NCBI RefSeq assembly: GCF_000403845.2
Contig: NZ_KE159567.1
Location: forward strand, 1,186,911-1,250,910
DNA length: 64,000 nt
Source of the DNA: Eubacterium sp. 14-2
GTDB taxonomy: Bacteria; Bacillota; Clostridia; Lachnospirales; Lachnospiraceae
Direction: 5' to 3'
The translations under genes and the position numbers were made by a program. The notes below the pieces were generated by a model. It was given only the letters and a program-made list of their open reading frames with translations. It was not told the DNA's origin and searched no databases. Positions 8,156 through 14,924 of the stretch are shown one piece after another. Position 1 is the first letter of the stretch; the number at the start of each line of letters is the position of its first letter.

Positions 8156-8431
8156 ATGTATATGGATGAATGCAGAAAAGCATTAGCCGAAGGAGAAAGG
8201 ATAGAAATATCAAAGGTCGGTTCCATCATACCGGAAGTAAAAGTCCACGAAGGTAATTTTAACCTTCCCATGTGCAATAAAGATGGCGGCAATCCACTAT
8301 ATACAAAACTAAAGATAACCCGGAATCACCTGTTAAGTGAGACCATGAACAGAAATCTGCTTAAAAACATTGAAAACGGTATCTGTGGATTAGAACAATT
8401 ACCATTCAGCAGACAGCAGATGGATATTTGA
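8156..8431 (+). CDS. small HU/IHF-like DNA-binding protein (probable)
   Basis: About 91 residues from ATG 8156, which has GGCAGGAG roughly 10 bases upstream; longer in-frame starts exist but lack a site. The segment ALAEGERIEISKVGSIIPEVK resembles the helix-turn and first strand of HU/IHF-like proteins (compare the pattern 'L..G..V.I.G.GSF..K'), and the tail is Asn/Arg-rich. Such proteins are common on phages and integrative elements. The match is by eye and covers only part of the protein; it may be a fragment. Confidence 0.4.
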   Translation: MYMDECRKALAEGERIEISKVGSIIPEVKVHEGNFNLPMCNKDGGNPLYTKLKITRNHLLSETMNRNLLKNIENGICGLEQLPFSRQQMDI

Positions 8432-8486
8432 GGAAAAGCGGACATATACCAGAAAATGCAGAAATTGAAAATGGAGATGAAAAATA

Positions 8487-8792
8487 ATGGCAAAACACAT
8501 TAGTAACATGGATCAGCTACAGAAAGCATTACAGCCCATCATGACGGGAATGATAGACGAATTAGCAAAGAGGGCATGTGTATTTATTGACTATAATTCC
8601 ATGGATGATTATGTAAGTGCAACTGGGTACCAGGTGGCAATATGGGCGAATACAGGCTTACATGGAGGTCTGTCCGTAAACCATAAGCCCCGTGTATGGG
8701 ATAGCACCATGGATGAAACCATCAACAATGGAAGCCTGCTGCAATTGGCAGTCCAGTATCTACACAGCCAGGGAATATCAGTAAAAAGTTAA
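8487..8792 (+). CDS. hypothetical phage-type protein
   Basis: 101 residues, preceded by a purine-rich GAGATGAAAAATA. It begins MAKHISNMDQLQKALQPIM, and the segment VFIDYNSMDDY...AIWANTGLHGG resembles short tail-component or minor structural proteins I associate with Clostridia prophages. The central part seems shorter than in those proteins. I cannot assign a function. It sits in a run of four same-strand small genes (8156-9440) that look like the remains of one phage or ICE operon. Confidence 0.5.
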   Translation: MAKHISNMDQLQKALQPIMTGMIDELAKRACVFIDYNSMDDYVSATGYQVAIWANTGLHGGLSVNHKPRVWDSTMDETINNGSLLQLAVQYLHSQGISVKS

Positions 8793-8822
8793 AGAAAGAG
8801 AATCAGGAAAGAGAAAAACATT

Positions 8823-9140
8823 ATGGAAACCGTAAATAAAAAAGAATTCGCCTGTAAAATGGGAGAATTGAGCAGATATTTTGACCTGGATGATTATTGC
8901 ACCAAAAGTATGAAAAGGACAGGAAAGATCAATATTCAAACAGATTGCCCATTGAGAAAATCCGGGATCAGAAGATGTGCCAGGAAGATTTTCAGGGCAT
9001 TGCAGGATAGAAAGAAAGCGGAATATAAGACAGAAGATATTATACAAATGGATACAGATATTACATTGACAGATAAAGATGGAAAGTTAATTGAAGTGAA
9101 AACACCAGAGCCGGAATATTGGTCAGATTCAATTTTTTAG
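8823..9140 (+). CDS. hypothetical protein
   Basis: 105 residues, not recognised. It is mixed-charge and soluble with four cysteines (C11, C26, C42, C52), and the C-terminal half is acidic and probably disordered. It starts 30 bp after the previous gene and ends 15 bp before the next, so it belongs to the same small operon. GAGAAAAACATT precedes the ATG. Confidence 0.5.
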   Translation: METVNKKEFACKMGELSRYFDLDDYCTKSMKRTGKINIQTDCPLRKSGIRRCARKIFRALQDRKKAEYKTEDIIQMDTDITLTDKDGKLIEVKTPEPEYWSDSIF

Positions 9141-9155
9141 GGAGGCAAGTTATAT

Positions 9156-9440
9156 ATGCGGTTTAAGGACTTAGAATGGAAAGACATTATATCAGATGGA
9201 ACGGTTGTTTGCAGTAATTGCAGGATAAATCTATTCGATGTAATCAATATGGAATTCAAAATCAACTATGAACCAAAAGAGGATAAGTATATGCTGTATT
9301 CTTTTGGCAAAGGCAGTCTCAGAAGGTTACAGCCAGATACATATGATTCTTTAGAGGAAGTAAAGAATGTAGCATACAGGATATATTCAAATGAGATGGC
9401 AAGGATAAAGAAAGCGGTTGACTATCGGGTAGCTATTTAG
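9156..9440 (+). CDS. hypothetical protein
   Basis: 94 residues behind a good GGGAGGCAAG site. Not recognised. It is rich in aromatic and charged residues, with a single CSNC pair near residue 20 and no membrane segment. It is the last gene of the four-gene run; a terminator follows at 9556. Confidence 0.5.
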   Translation: MRFKDLEWKDIISDGTVVCSNCRINLFDVINMEFKINYEPKEDKYMLYSFGKGSLRRLQPDTYDSLEEVKNVAYRIYSNEMARIKKAVDYRVAI

Positions 9441-9555
9441 AAAAAGTAATGAGATTTCTGAAATCAATTTATTAAATTTCCATAAACAGTTCCATTGTGT
9501 ATATCTGTACAGAAAATCCAATATAAAAACTGGATATTTAACATGGTAGTTACAG

Positions 9556-9586
9556 AAAGGGCTGAATGAAATGTTCAGTCCTTTTT
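9556..9586 (+). terminator. intrinsic terminator
   Basis: An 11-bp stem (AAAGGGCTGAA / TTCAGTCCTTT, one G-U pair) and T tract, about 115 bp after the small-gene run. Confidence 0.75.
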
Positions 9587-9639
9587 GAAACAGAAGATAT
9601 ATTTTATCTGCCAATAGAACAAAAAAGAGAATATTCGTA

Positions 9640-9837
9640 TGGAATGAAACATTTACGGATTTAAAGGAATTGAAATTGAAGTTATGGGATTATGTGAACT
9701 GGTATAATCATCACAGAATACATTCTTCCCTCGGATATCAAACTCCAGCAGAGTACAGGGGAACAACCTTAAAAAAGTTATCTGAAAAAGTGGTGACAAT
9801 CCAAGGGTTTTTCCGTTTGGAGAAAGGCTCATTCTAA
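9640..9837 (+). pseudogene. IS3-family transposase, C-terminal fragment
   Basis: The frame encodes WNETFTDLKELKLKLWDYV followed by WYNHHRIHSSLGYQTPAEYRG, the hallmark end of the IS3-group rve integrase domain (YN..R.H.SLGY.TP..Y). Only about 65 residues remain; the DDE residues upstream and orfA are missing. No matching pair of IS ends was found. It marks a past insertion and deletion in the island. Confidence 0.85.
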
Positions 9838-10065
9838 GCGTATCCTTTAAAATATATGGTTATTCGCCGATTAGTTCGATTGGAAGAATCCAGGTTACTG
9901 TTAGTTACCTTCATTGTAAAGGTGGCAAAATGAAAAACTTTTTAATTTTGCAGGATCAACCTACCATTCTGGAAGGGTGACAGTATTCCCATTATAGGAA
10001 CCTGATTGTCCAGATTTGGACAGTGAATATACTTTGCGATTTCGGTTCACCCAGATTCCGTAAAT
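9838..10065. other. gap between IS remnant and phage-like gene
   Basis: About 230 bp with no credible gene on either strand. It may hold leftover IS sequence (an open minus-strand stretch at 9961-10152 has no recognisable content). No repeat or terminator stands out. Confidence 0.4.
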
Positions 10066-10527
10066 ATGGAAAGTGTTGTACATCGTGTACAATGGTTGTC
10101 CGCTGTGTACAACGTTGCAGCTTTTTGCAATGATTGTGACATCGTGACACAACGGACTGCTGCATATTCCATATGGAATGGCATTTATATTCGCTGCTAT
10201 AAAAATGACAATGTGTATGACGGTTCTTACATGTGCGATTTATGGAGACATGACAAAGATTCCTTTGCTGAGTGGCGGAGCTATGAATATTATGAGTGTG
10301 ACAGTGGATCCATGGCGGTCGATAAGGATCTGTTATTCCCTGGTAATAAAGAGTATGCGCCTGATAAATGCTGCATTATCCCACAATCATTAAATACTCT
10401 ATGCTGTCAAACTGCAAGAAGTATAGGACGGGAAAATGGAAGAATGCAAAGATGGATGATTAGGGAATTGCATCATGAAACAATTGCTTTACATGTTTGC
10501 TTCCTGTATGGTATATTAAATACATAG
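10066..10527 (+). CDS. phage AP2/HNH-associated-type protein (possibly decayed)
   Basis: The segment AAYSIWNGIYIRCY...MCDLWRHDKDSFAEW...LDKD-like VDKDLLFPGNKEYAPDKCCIIPQSLN follows the pattern of phage proteins that pair an HNH-like part with AP2-type DNA binding (W.GM..RCY, C.EW..F..FA.W, DKD...GNK.YSP..C..VP..N). Residues about 38-125 match; the first 35 residues and the last 25 do not look like the family, and the start at 10066 has no clear ribosome binding site. Such genes are often homing or selfish elements. It may be a decayed copy. Confidence 0.5.
   Translation: MESVVHRVQWLSAVYNVAAFCNDCDIVTQRTAAYSIWNGIYIRCYKNDNVYDGSYMCDLWRHDKDSFAEWRSYEYYECDSGSMAVDKDLLFPGNKEYAPDKCCIIPQSLNTLCCQTARSIGRENGRMQRWMIRELHHETIALHVCFLYGILNT
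10488..10517 (+). promoter_or_regulatory. candidate promoter for the RelBE-type module
   Basis: TTTACA (10488-10493), an 18-base spacer, TATATT (10512-10517), 38 bases before the antitoxin ATG. It lies in the 3' end of the preceding reading frame. Confidence 0.55.
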
Positions 10528-10554
10528 AGAGATGGCAAAAGGAATGGTGAAGGT

Positions 10555-10773
10555 ATGAGTAATAAAGAACGCGTTATGCAGTTAATTGATGATATGCCGG
10601 ACAGTAAACTTATATTTGTAGTTAATATGTTGGAATCTTTAAAAGCCTATGCAGGAGAAGAAATAGAACCTGATGAATGGGATTTGAAAATGATTACGGA
10701 TGCAGAAAAGGTGAATGATGGAAATACAATGACAATGGATGAAGTTGCAAAAGAGTTGGGTATAACATTATGA
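10555..10773 (+). CDS. type II antitoxin (RelB/DUF2683-like)
   Basis: A 72-residue acidic protein beginning MSNKERVMQLIDDMPDSKL, with a helical N-terminus and a C-terminal MDEVAKELGITL tail, a pattern typical of antitoxins encoded directly before RelE/ParE toxins. GGTGAAGGT precedes the ATG. It overlaps the toxin ATG by 4 bases, the normal coupled arrangement. It should bind the toxin and repress its own promoter; no clear operator palindrome was found. Confidence 0.8.
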   Translation: MSNKERVMQLIDDMPDSKLIFVVNMLESLKAYAGEEIEPDEWDLKMITDAEKVNDGNTMTMDEVAKELGITL

Positions 10774-11027
10774 ATGGGTACACAGTAACCTTTGAAAAAG
10801 CTGCTTTAAAATTTATGCGTAAACAGGACAGAGTTTTACAGGAAAGAATTATGAATATTATCAAACAATTGCCAGGTGGTGCAGATATAAAAAGACTACA
10901 GGGATATGAGAATTTATACCGTACAAGAGCTGGAAATGTCAGGATCATATATTCAATTAAGGAAACGTTAAAAATAATCAATATTGAAAACATTGATAAT
11001 CGTGGAGATGTATATAAAAGATATTAA
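10770..11027 (+). CDS. RelE/ParE-family toxin
   Basis: 85 residues, the full length for the family. It shows the N-terminal helical hairpin (FEKAALKFMRKQDRVLQERI), the KRLQGYENLYRTRAGNVRIIYSI core, and a C-terminal strand ending NRGDVYKRY. The basic and aromatic residues of RelE-type mRNA interferases (R in YRTRAGNVRI, Y near the C-terminus) are present, so it looks functional. Coupled to the antitoxin by ATGA overlap. Confidence 0.88.
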   Translation: MNGYTVTFEKAALKFMRKQDRVLQERIMNIIKQLPGGADIKRLQGYENLYRTRAGNVRIIYSIKETLKIINIENIDNRGDVYKRY

Positions 11028-11035
11028 AGTGAGTA

Positions 11036-11075
11036 AGGCATATTCGAAGTAGGAATCTGGGGTGCCTGTTTTTTT
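11036..11075 (+). terminator. weak terminator after toxin gene
   Basis: AGGCA / TGCCT with an inner ATTC / GAAT pairing, followed by seven T. The stem is short, so confidence is limited. Confidence 0.45.
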
Positions 11076-11078
11076 GCG

Positions 11079-11364
11079 TGTTTTTGAAATAGATTTATTG
11101 ATATATTTACTCTAAAACGAATTGGAAGCCATTTTACATGATAACAGAAAGGTAATTGAGATTTCTGCAAAATATCCGTTCAAACAGCCACAGAAAGGAC
11201 AGGTACATTGATCGTGGAGAAGTGAGGAGAACTTGTCTACTTTTGATAAAATGGGGATCATAGGACTATGTGAAAGGAAAGAAAAAATTTACAGGTTATT
11301 TTCTTGTATGGAAAGGGGTTTTCGAGTATCCTAAAGATATGTTTGAGTGAAAGAGGTGAGTTAT
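11079..11364. other. gap with possible coding remnants
   Basis: About 285 bp between the two toxin-antitoxin modules. A short plus-strand frame near 11119-11212 is open but unrecognised and has no start. I see no RNA gene or strong promoter. Confidence 0.35.
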
Positions 11365-11535
11365 ATGAGTCCGGCACAGCAAGTTTTGGATTATCGGAGA
11401 GAAATAGATGAAAATCAGAAACAGGTACGGGAAATGGTGATGGAAAGCTACCGGGACATTGCTGCAGGAAAAGGTCGGGACTGCAACGATTTTTTTGACG
11501 AACTGGAGAAAAGGTATACCAATGACAAAGTATAA
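11365..11535 (+). CDS. antitoxin-like small protein (ParD/RelB-type)
   Basis: 56 residues from ATG 11365, preceded by AGAGGTGAG; an in-frame ATG at 11347 would add six residues. It is a charged helical protein (QQVLDYRREIDENQKQVREMV) ending FDELEKRYTNDKV, as in short antitoxins encoded ahead of ParE toxins. It overlaps the next gene by 14 bp. Because that toxin is truncated, this gene may be an orphan antitoxin. Confidence 0.6.
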   Translation: MSPAQQVLDYRREIDENQKQVREMVMESYRDIAAGKGRDCNDFFDELEKRYTNDKV

Positions 11536-11686
11536 GGTAATCCCTCTGCCGCTGGCAGAGGGGGATATTGCAGACCAGACGGATTACATTGCCTTTGAAC
11601 TGAAGTCTCCGGAAACTGTGGTCAATATGGTAAAAGGCATTCGGAAGATAATAAACAGTCTCAGCCTGTTTCCTCAAAGCACATGA
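11522..11686 (+). pseudogene. ParE/RelE-type toxin, 3'-truncated
   Basis: 54 residues: MTKYKVIPLPLAEGDIADQTDYI followed by the helical region IRKIINSLSLFPQST, then a stop. ParE-type toxins are 90-105 residues; the C-terminal strands with the catalytic or gyrase-contact residues are missing. The sequence after the stop does not restore the family in another frame. Overlap with the upstream antitoxin is typical of an originally functional pair. Confidence 0.7.
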
Positions 11687-11760
11687 TATTCGTTGTATAT
11701 AATGTATTAGAATATAAAGCAATATATGGCGTTATAAAGACTTATATGCGAATAAATCAG

Positions 11761-11789
11761 TTGACAGCATACATAGAATGCTTTAAGAT
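11761..11789 (+). promoter_or_regulatory. promoter facing the small membrane-peptide gene
   Basis: TTGACA (11761-11766), 17 bases, TAAGAT (11784-11789). The transcript would run toward and into the 3' end of the minus-strand peptide gene at 11893-12024 and stop at the hairpin 11895-11928. I read it as a candidate antisense RNA promoter of a type I toxin-antitoxin system. Confidence 0.6.
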
Positions 11790-11892
11790 AATGAGTATAG
11801 AAAAGACTCTATATAAAAATGCAAAACAGCATCCGTTAGATGGTTTGAGCCAAATAATTAAAAGTGGCTGATAAATTGAATTCATTAACGCA

Positions 11893-12024
11893 TTAATGAC
11901 CGTGCTTTGGCGAGTGGCGGTCATTTTTGCGTCTTTTATCAAGAAATCTGACTATGTACGCAGAGATTACTCCGCTAACAATGCCAGTTACCAAAGTAAA
12001 AATTAGTAATTCACAAAATGTCAC
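11893..12024 (-). CDS. small hydrophobic peptide, candidate type I toxin
   Basis: 43 residues from a GTG at 12024, with the strong site AAGGAGGG (plus-strand 12035-12042) 10 bases upstream. One membrane helix (about residues 5-28) starts after a short N-terminus and is followed by RFLDKRRKNDRHSPK, a basic tail. This is the architecture of Fst/TxpA-like and 'putative holin-like' toxins (helix then W/F-LDKR basic tail). A near-perfect sigma-A promoter lies about 130 bases upstream, leaving a long leader typical of these genes. No family search was possible, so toxicity is inference. Confidence 0.65.
   Translation of the reverse strand: MTFCELLIFTLVTGIVSGVISAYIVRFLDKRRKNDRHSPKHGH
11895..11928 (+). 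terminator. terminator inside the 3' end of the small-peptide gene
   Basis: An 8-bp stem AATGACCG / CGGTCATT with T tract on the plus strand only. It would end the plus-strand RNA within the coding end of the opposite gene, so the two RNAs would be complementary over about 35 bases. Confidence 0.7.
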
Positions 12025-12154
12025 TTCTTTATCACCCTCCTTTCTTAGCAAGGGTATCTATCCGATAAACAGAACATTGCTGTCCTGACGTGACTCAACC
12101 ACCTAACCGTCCTATCTGGCCAAAATAAAACGTTGGACGCTGCTTGCAATTTTT

Positions 12155-12183
12155 ATTTTACAAAACATTCCATATATTGTCAA
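12155..12183 (-). promoter_or_regulatory. sigma-A promoter for the small-peptide gene
   Basis: On the minus strand, TTGACA (12183-12178), exactly 17 bases, TAAAAT (12160-12155). The implied 5' leader is about 125 bases. Confidence 0.8.
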
Positions 12184-12408
12184 TCTATTGTAATATCTAT
12201 AAATTTACACATTTAGGAGAATAATTAAAACATCGCCAATGTTGACACCCCGGGATATAAGTATTACAAGCACATCTTCGTTTTTGATTGAAAACGTAAC
12301 AATGGCGGATATGATGTTAAAAAGAAGTAAATAGGAAATGAGAAAGAGCCACTGAAAGATAATCTGGTGGCTTTTATAGTGAAAAAAATATGGAAAGAAG
12401 GAATTAAA
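12184..12408. other. gap right of the type I candidate
   Basis: AT-rich, without a convincing gene. A weak inverted pair (GCCACTGAAAGATAATC / GGTGGC) lies just upstream of 12409. Nothing else stands out. Confidence 0.35.
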
Positions 12409-12579
12409 ATGGATAATAATGCATACACACCTGGAAAGAAATTTGAATGTTGCGGAAATACTATGGCAACTGTTATAATAAAAGGCAGAACAGTTTGTGT
12501 AATGACAGAGTTGGAATATAACAGGATTGTCGAAACTGAACGGAAATATAGACAAAGAAGTAAAAGAAAAGTAGCGTAA
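12409..12579 (+). CDS. small protein upstream of Fic remnant
   Basis: 56 residues from ATG 12409 (AGAAGGAATT upstream). Not recognised as a known antitoxin. It has a CC pair at residues 14-15, a central beta-like stretch MATVIIKGRTVCVMTELEYNRIV, and a basic tail. It lies 20 bp before the fic remnant in the same direction, the position where fic-linked antitoxins are found, so a partner role is possible. Confidence 0.5.
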   Translation: MDNNAYTPGKKFECCGNTMATVIIKGRTVCVMTELEYNRIVETERKYRQRSKRKVA

Positions 12580-12599
12580 ATAATTTGGAGATTATGATT

Positions 12600-12949
12600 A
12601 TGAGAGATACAGCTATAGAAATGGCAAAAAGGATGTTGGTAGATAGTATATGGAAAAGTGCCAATCTGGAAGGATTAGGAACTACATTTCCTAAAACAGA
12701 AGCGATTCTTGCTAATGCGCCTACAACTACAAAAACAGAGGAAGTGTTATTTGTAATCAATATGAAACGCGCGTGGCGCAGCTTATGGCTAATAAGGTGT
12801 TGATTGAAAATAATATGGGTATTTTTCAGATACCCATTGAAAAGTTGGAAGAATTTAAAGGAATACTTATTGAATTCTATGAGACTGGAAACGATACAAA
12901 AATCATAGGATTCATGAAGAATTGTTGTATTAGAAGAATACAAAGTTAA
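12600..12949 (+). pseudogene. Fic-family protein with catalytic core deleted
   Basis: The N-terminal part (from ATG 12600) reads MLVDSIWKSANLEGLGTTFPKTEAIL...EEVLFVINMKRAW, as in the N-terminus of Fic proteins, and includes SANLEG, fitting the inhibitory [S/T]xxxE[G/N] motif. After residue about 62 the frame breaks; the downstream frame (about 12778-12949) gives QLMANKVLIENNMGIFQIP...FYETGNDTKIIGFM, the C-terminal end of the same family. The Fic motif HPFxxGNGR is gone, so AMP-transferase activity is lost. Confidence 0.75.
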
Positions 12950-12986
12950 AAGGATTATTTCATTGGGTGAGATTGGAGGGATAATC

Positions 12987-13348
12987 ATGGGAGATAAATA
13001 TAATTTGATTTAGGAAATATAAGTGAGCCGGCGGCAGGAGTTGTCAATAATTTTGCAGATAAGATCTCAGGTGCATTAGGCTGGATGGTTACTCCTAAAA
13101 ATATTAAGCCATCTATAATCGAAGCTAATAAGTCCATAATTGAAGAAATATCAAACAGGCAAGATATAAATCCTGTTGAACGGGCTGCCATTGTAAGTAA
13201 TTATAGGAAAATAGTGAAAGAATATAAAAATCAGGTGGATATAATGAGAATAGCTGTTGAGCACTTAGAGCCAAATTATATTCCGGAAAATGTAAATAAT
13301 GATTGGATTACTTTTTTCTTTGATAAACTTGAAATAGTAGATTTATAG
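12987..13348 (+). pseudogene. DUF2806 protein, frameshifted and truncated
   Basis: ATG 12987 with GGAGGG upstream opens MGDKYN and hits a stop after eight codons. One missing base would join it to DLGNISEPAAGVVNNF...GALGWMVTP and then the long frame to 13348 (IIEEISNRQDINPVERAAIVSN, KEYKNQVDIMRIAVEHL, NNDWITFFFDKLE), which follows the N-terminal half of DUF2806 proteins. The C-terminal half is missing. DUF2806 proteins often occur in accessory and defence islands; function is not established. Confidence 0.65.
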
Positions 13349-13368
13349 AATGGATGGAGGCTGATTTT

Positions 13369-13638
13369 ATGGTATATCCTTATGCAACATTAGGTGATAC
13401 AACAGAAGTTGTTCATTCTGAAATGAAGTCAGATGGACGGGTTAAAGTTTATATTGAAAAAGCTGTTTCTGATGGCTTTCATAATGCAACATGTTATCTT
13501 CCCGATTATACATGGGAAAATATAGTTGGATTTTCTGATGCTGAAATGGAGTATTATAAGGAGTTTGTTGAAAATAATGCTCATTTAATTCTGGAATTTG
13601 CAAAAGAAGGAGGCTTTGACAATGCCTCAAATTTTTAA
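13369..13638 (+). CDS. hypothetical protein paired with DUF4160
   Basis: 89 residues from ATG 13369, with GGAGG 8 bases upstream. It is acidic (VVHSEMKSDGRVKVYIEKAV, then LPDYTWENIVGFSDAEMEYYKEFVENN). I do not recognise a named domain. It overlaps the DUF4160 gene by 17 bp; the two-gene arrangement of a small acidic protein with DUF4160 recalls toxin-antitoxin-like pairs, but this is only context. Confidence 0.6.
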   Translation: MVYPYATLGDTTEVVHSEMKSDGRVKVYIEKAVSDGFHNATCYLPDYTWENIVGFSDAEMEYYKEFVENNAHLILEFAKEGGFDNASNF

Positions 13639-13900
13639 ATTTGGTGGTTATATAATTTTCTTCTGGTCAAATGAAAATAAACCAACGGAACCTATTCATA
13701 TCCATATTGCAAAACATGACCCAAGAGCAAATTCGACAAAGGTATGGATAACTAAAAAAGGGAAAACGCTGGTATGTAATAATAATTCGCAGATACCTTC
13801 AAAGGATTTAAGAAAATTATTGGTGTTTATAGAAGCGAATAGTAAGGAAATTATGGAAAAATGGTATGAATATTTTGGTGAGATTACATATTATTGTTGA
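13622..13900 (+). CDS. DUF4160 domain protein
   Basis: 92 residues from ATG 13622 (AGAAGGAGG upstream). The start MPQIFKFGGYIIFFWSNE and the block PIHIHIAKHDP...ATKIW-like STKVWITKKGKTLVCNNNSQIP define DUF4160. The C-terminus IEANSKEIMEKWYEYFGEI is also typical. The function is unknown; the conserved HIHI resembles a possible metal or nucleotide site. Many copies sit on mobile elements next to a small partner, as here. Confidence 0.85.
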   Translation: MPQIFKFGGYIIFFWSNENKPTEPIHIHIAKHDPRANSTKVWITKKGKTLVCNNNSQIPSKDLRKLLVFIEANSKEIMEKWYEYFGEITYYC

Positions 13901-13943
13901 TGGACTTAAAATTTAAAAATTATCAAAGTGACGGTGATAATAA

Positions 13944-14108
13944 ATGTATGTGTACAATACAGAAAGTATGAGTGAAGATATTATTAATACAATATTGAAT
14001 TCTAATTTAGTTGTAGGTATAAGAAGAGATGGAGACTTTTTGTTATCAAAAGAATTTTCAGAGCATGATGAAAGTAAAGCCTTTGAGCAAAATAGCTTGA
14101 AGGCTTAA
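13944..14108 (+). CDS. small hypothetical protein
   Basis: 54 residues from ATG 13944. It begins MYVYNTESMSEDIINTILN, followed by a short beta-like stretch LVVGIRRDGDFLL. It lies 43 bp after DUF4160 in the same direction. The ribosome binding site is weak (GGTGATAATAA). Probably the third gene of that unit; it may be truncated. Confidence 0.45.
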   Translation: MYVYNTESMSEDIINTILNSNLVVGIRRDGDFLLSKEFSEHDESKAFEQNSLKA

Positions 14109-14231
14109 CTTATGGGAGGACGTATAACAGATGGAATTTGCGGAACAGATTATGATGGCAGATGAAGTGGAGGTGGAATCGGAGCATGATTGTTTTGTTT
14201 AGTGACTGATTATATATTTTAAAACTGATTC
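14109..14231. other. right edge of the accessory island
   Basis: Short degenerate frames only (for example a 23-codon frame at 14131-14202). Composition changes back toward the chromosomal average after about 14300. I found no duplicated attachment sequence. Confidence 0.35.
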
Positions 14232-14291
14232 TTGACTTTTAAGTACAAAGGTTGTATTATATATATGACTTAAATAGTATTTTTAGTCATA
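14232..14291 (+). promoter_or_regulatory. promoter and inverted repeat upstream of TetR gene
   Basis: TTGACT (14232-14237), 17 bases, TATTAT (14255-14260). Just downstream, TATGACT (14264-14270) and AGTCATA (14285-14291) form a perfect 7-bp inverted pair with a 14-base spacer over the expected transcription start. It is a plausible autoregulatory operator for the TetR protein. Confidence 0.6.
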
Positions 14292-14307
14292 GACAGGAGA
14301 GAAACAT

Positions 14308-14886
14308 ATGGCAAGAAGTTTTACAGAACGGGAAAAGGAAAATATCAGAAGGAGCTTGCAGGAGGCCTGTAAGCAGAGCTGGACGCAGTATGGCTATAAG
14401 AAAACCAGTGTGGATGACCTTTGCAGGCAGACAGGTATCTCGAAGGGAGCATTTTATCTTTTTTTTGAATCGAAGGAAGCGCTTTTCTGTGAAGTTCTCT
14501 GCTCCGTGCAGGAGCAAATCTGCCGGGCGGCGTCTGAGGTAATAGAAAAGCACAGAGATAAACATGGCGTTGCAGAAGCCCTGAAGCTCATTTACCGGGA
14601 ATATGATAAAAACAATTTTCTGTATGAGTCGGACAGTACGGACTTCACAATTTTAATGAACCGGTTATCAGAGGAACAGGCGAAGAAAATCCAGGAATCC
14701 AGTGACATGAGCCGGCAGCTGTTTTTAAATCAGCCCTGCCTGAAATGCAAAGTGGATGCGGATCTGGCCATGTCTGTTATTTATTCTTTAATCATGAATA
14801 TCAGAAACAGGGATATCCTGCCATATCATCACCTGGAAACCTTTGATTTTATGATTGACCATCTGGCTGACAGTTTGTATGAATAG
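14308..14886 (+). CDS. TetR/AcrR-family regulator
   Basis: 192 residues. The N-terminal helix-turn-helix is clear: YGYKKTSVDDLCRQTGISKGAFYLFFESKEALF (residues about 29-61). The C-terminal ligand-binding half is helical and not assignable. GACAGGAGAG precedes the ATG. The following DUF4180 gene is 38 bp away and probably cotranscribed, so the pair may form one regulatory unit. Confidence 0.88.
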   Translation: MARSFTEREKENIRRSLQEACKQSWTQYGYKKTSVDDLCRQTGISKGAFYLFFESKEALFCEVLCSVQEQICRAASEVIEKHRDKHGVAEALKLIYREYDKNNFLYESDSTDFTILMNRLSEEQAKKIQESSDMSRQLFLNQPCLKCKVDADLAMSVIYSLIMNIRNRDILPYHHLETFDFMIDHLADSLYE

Positions 14887-14924
14887 CAGGAAATGAAACC
14901 AGTTCAGGATAAATGGAGGTAAAA

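Noticed and set aside
9838-10065. inverted repeats of the IS3 element
   Set aside because: I found no pair of matching IS ends around the transposase fragment.
10178-10393. 71-codon open frame inside the AP2/HNH-like gene
   Set aside because: Overlaps the better-supported frame 10066-10527; no domain or ribosome site.
7812-14220. attL/attR pair from the tRNA-Thr 3' end
   Set aside because: I looked for a second copy of the tRNA end (CCCGTCAGCAGC) near the right border by eye and did not find one; an island boundary is still possible.
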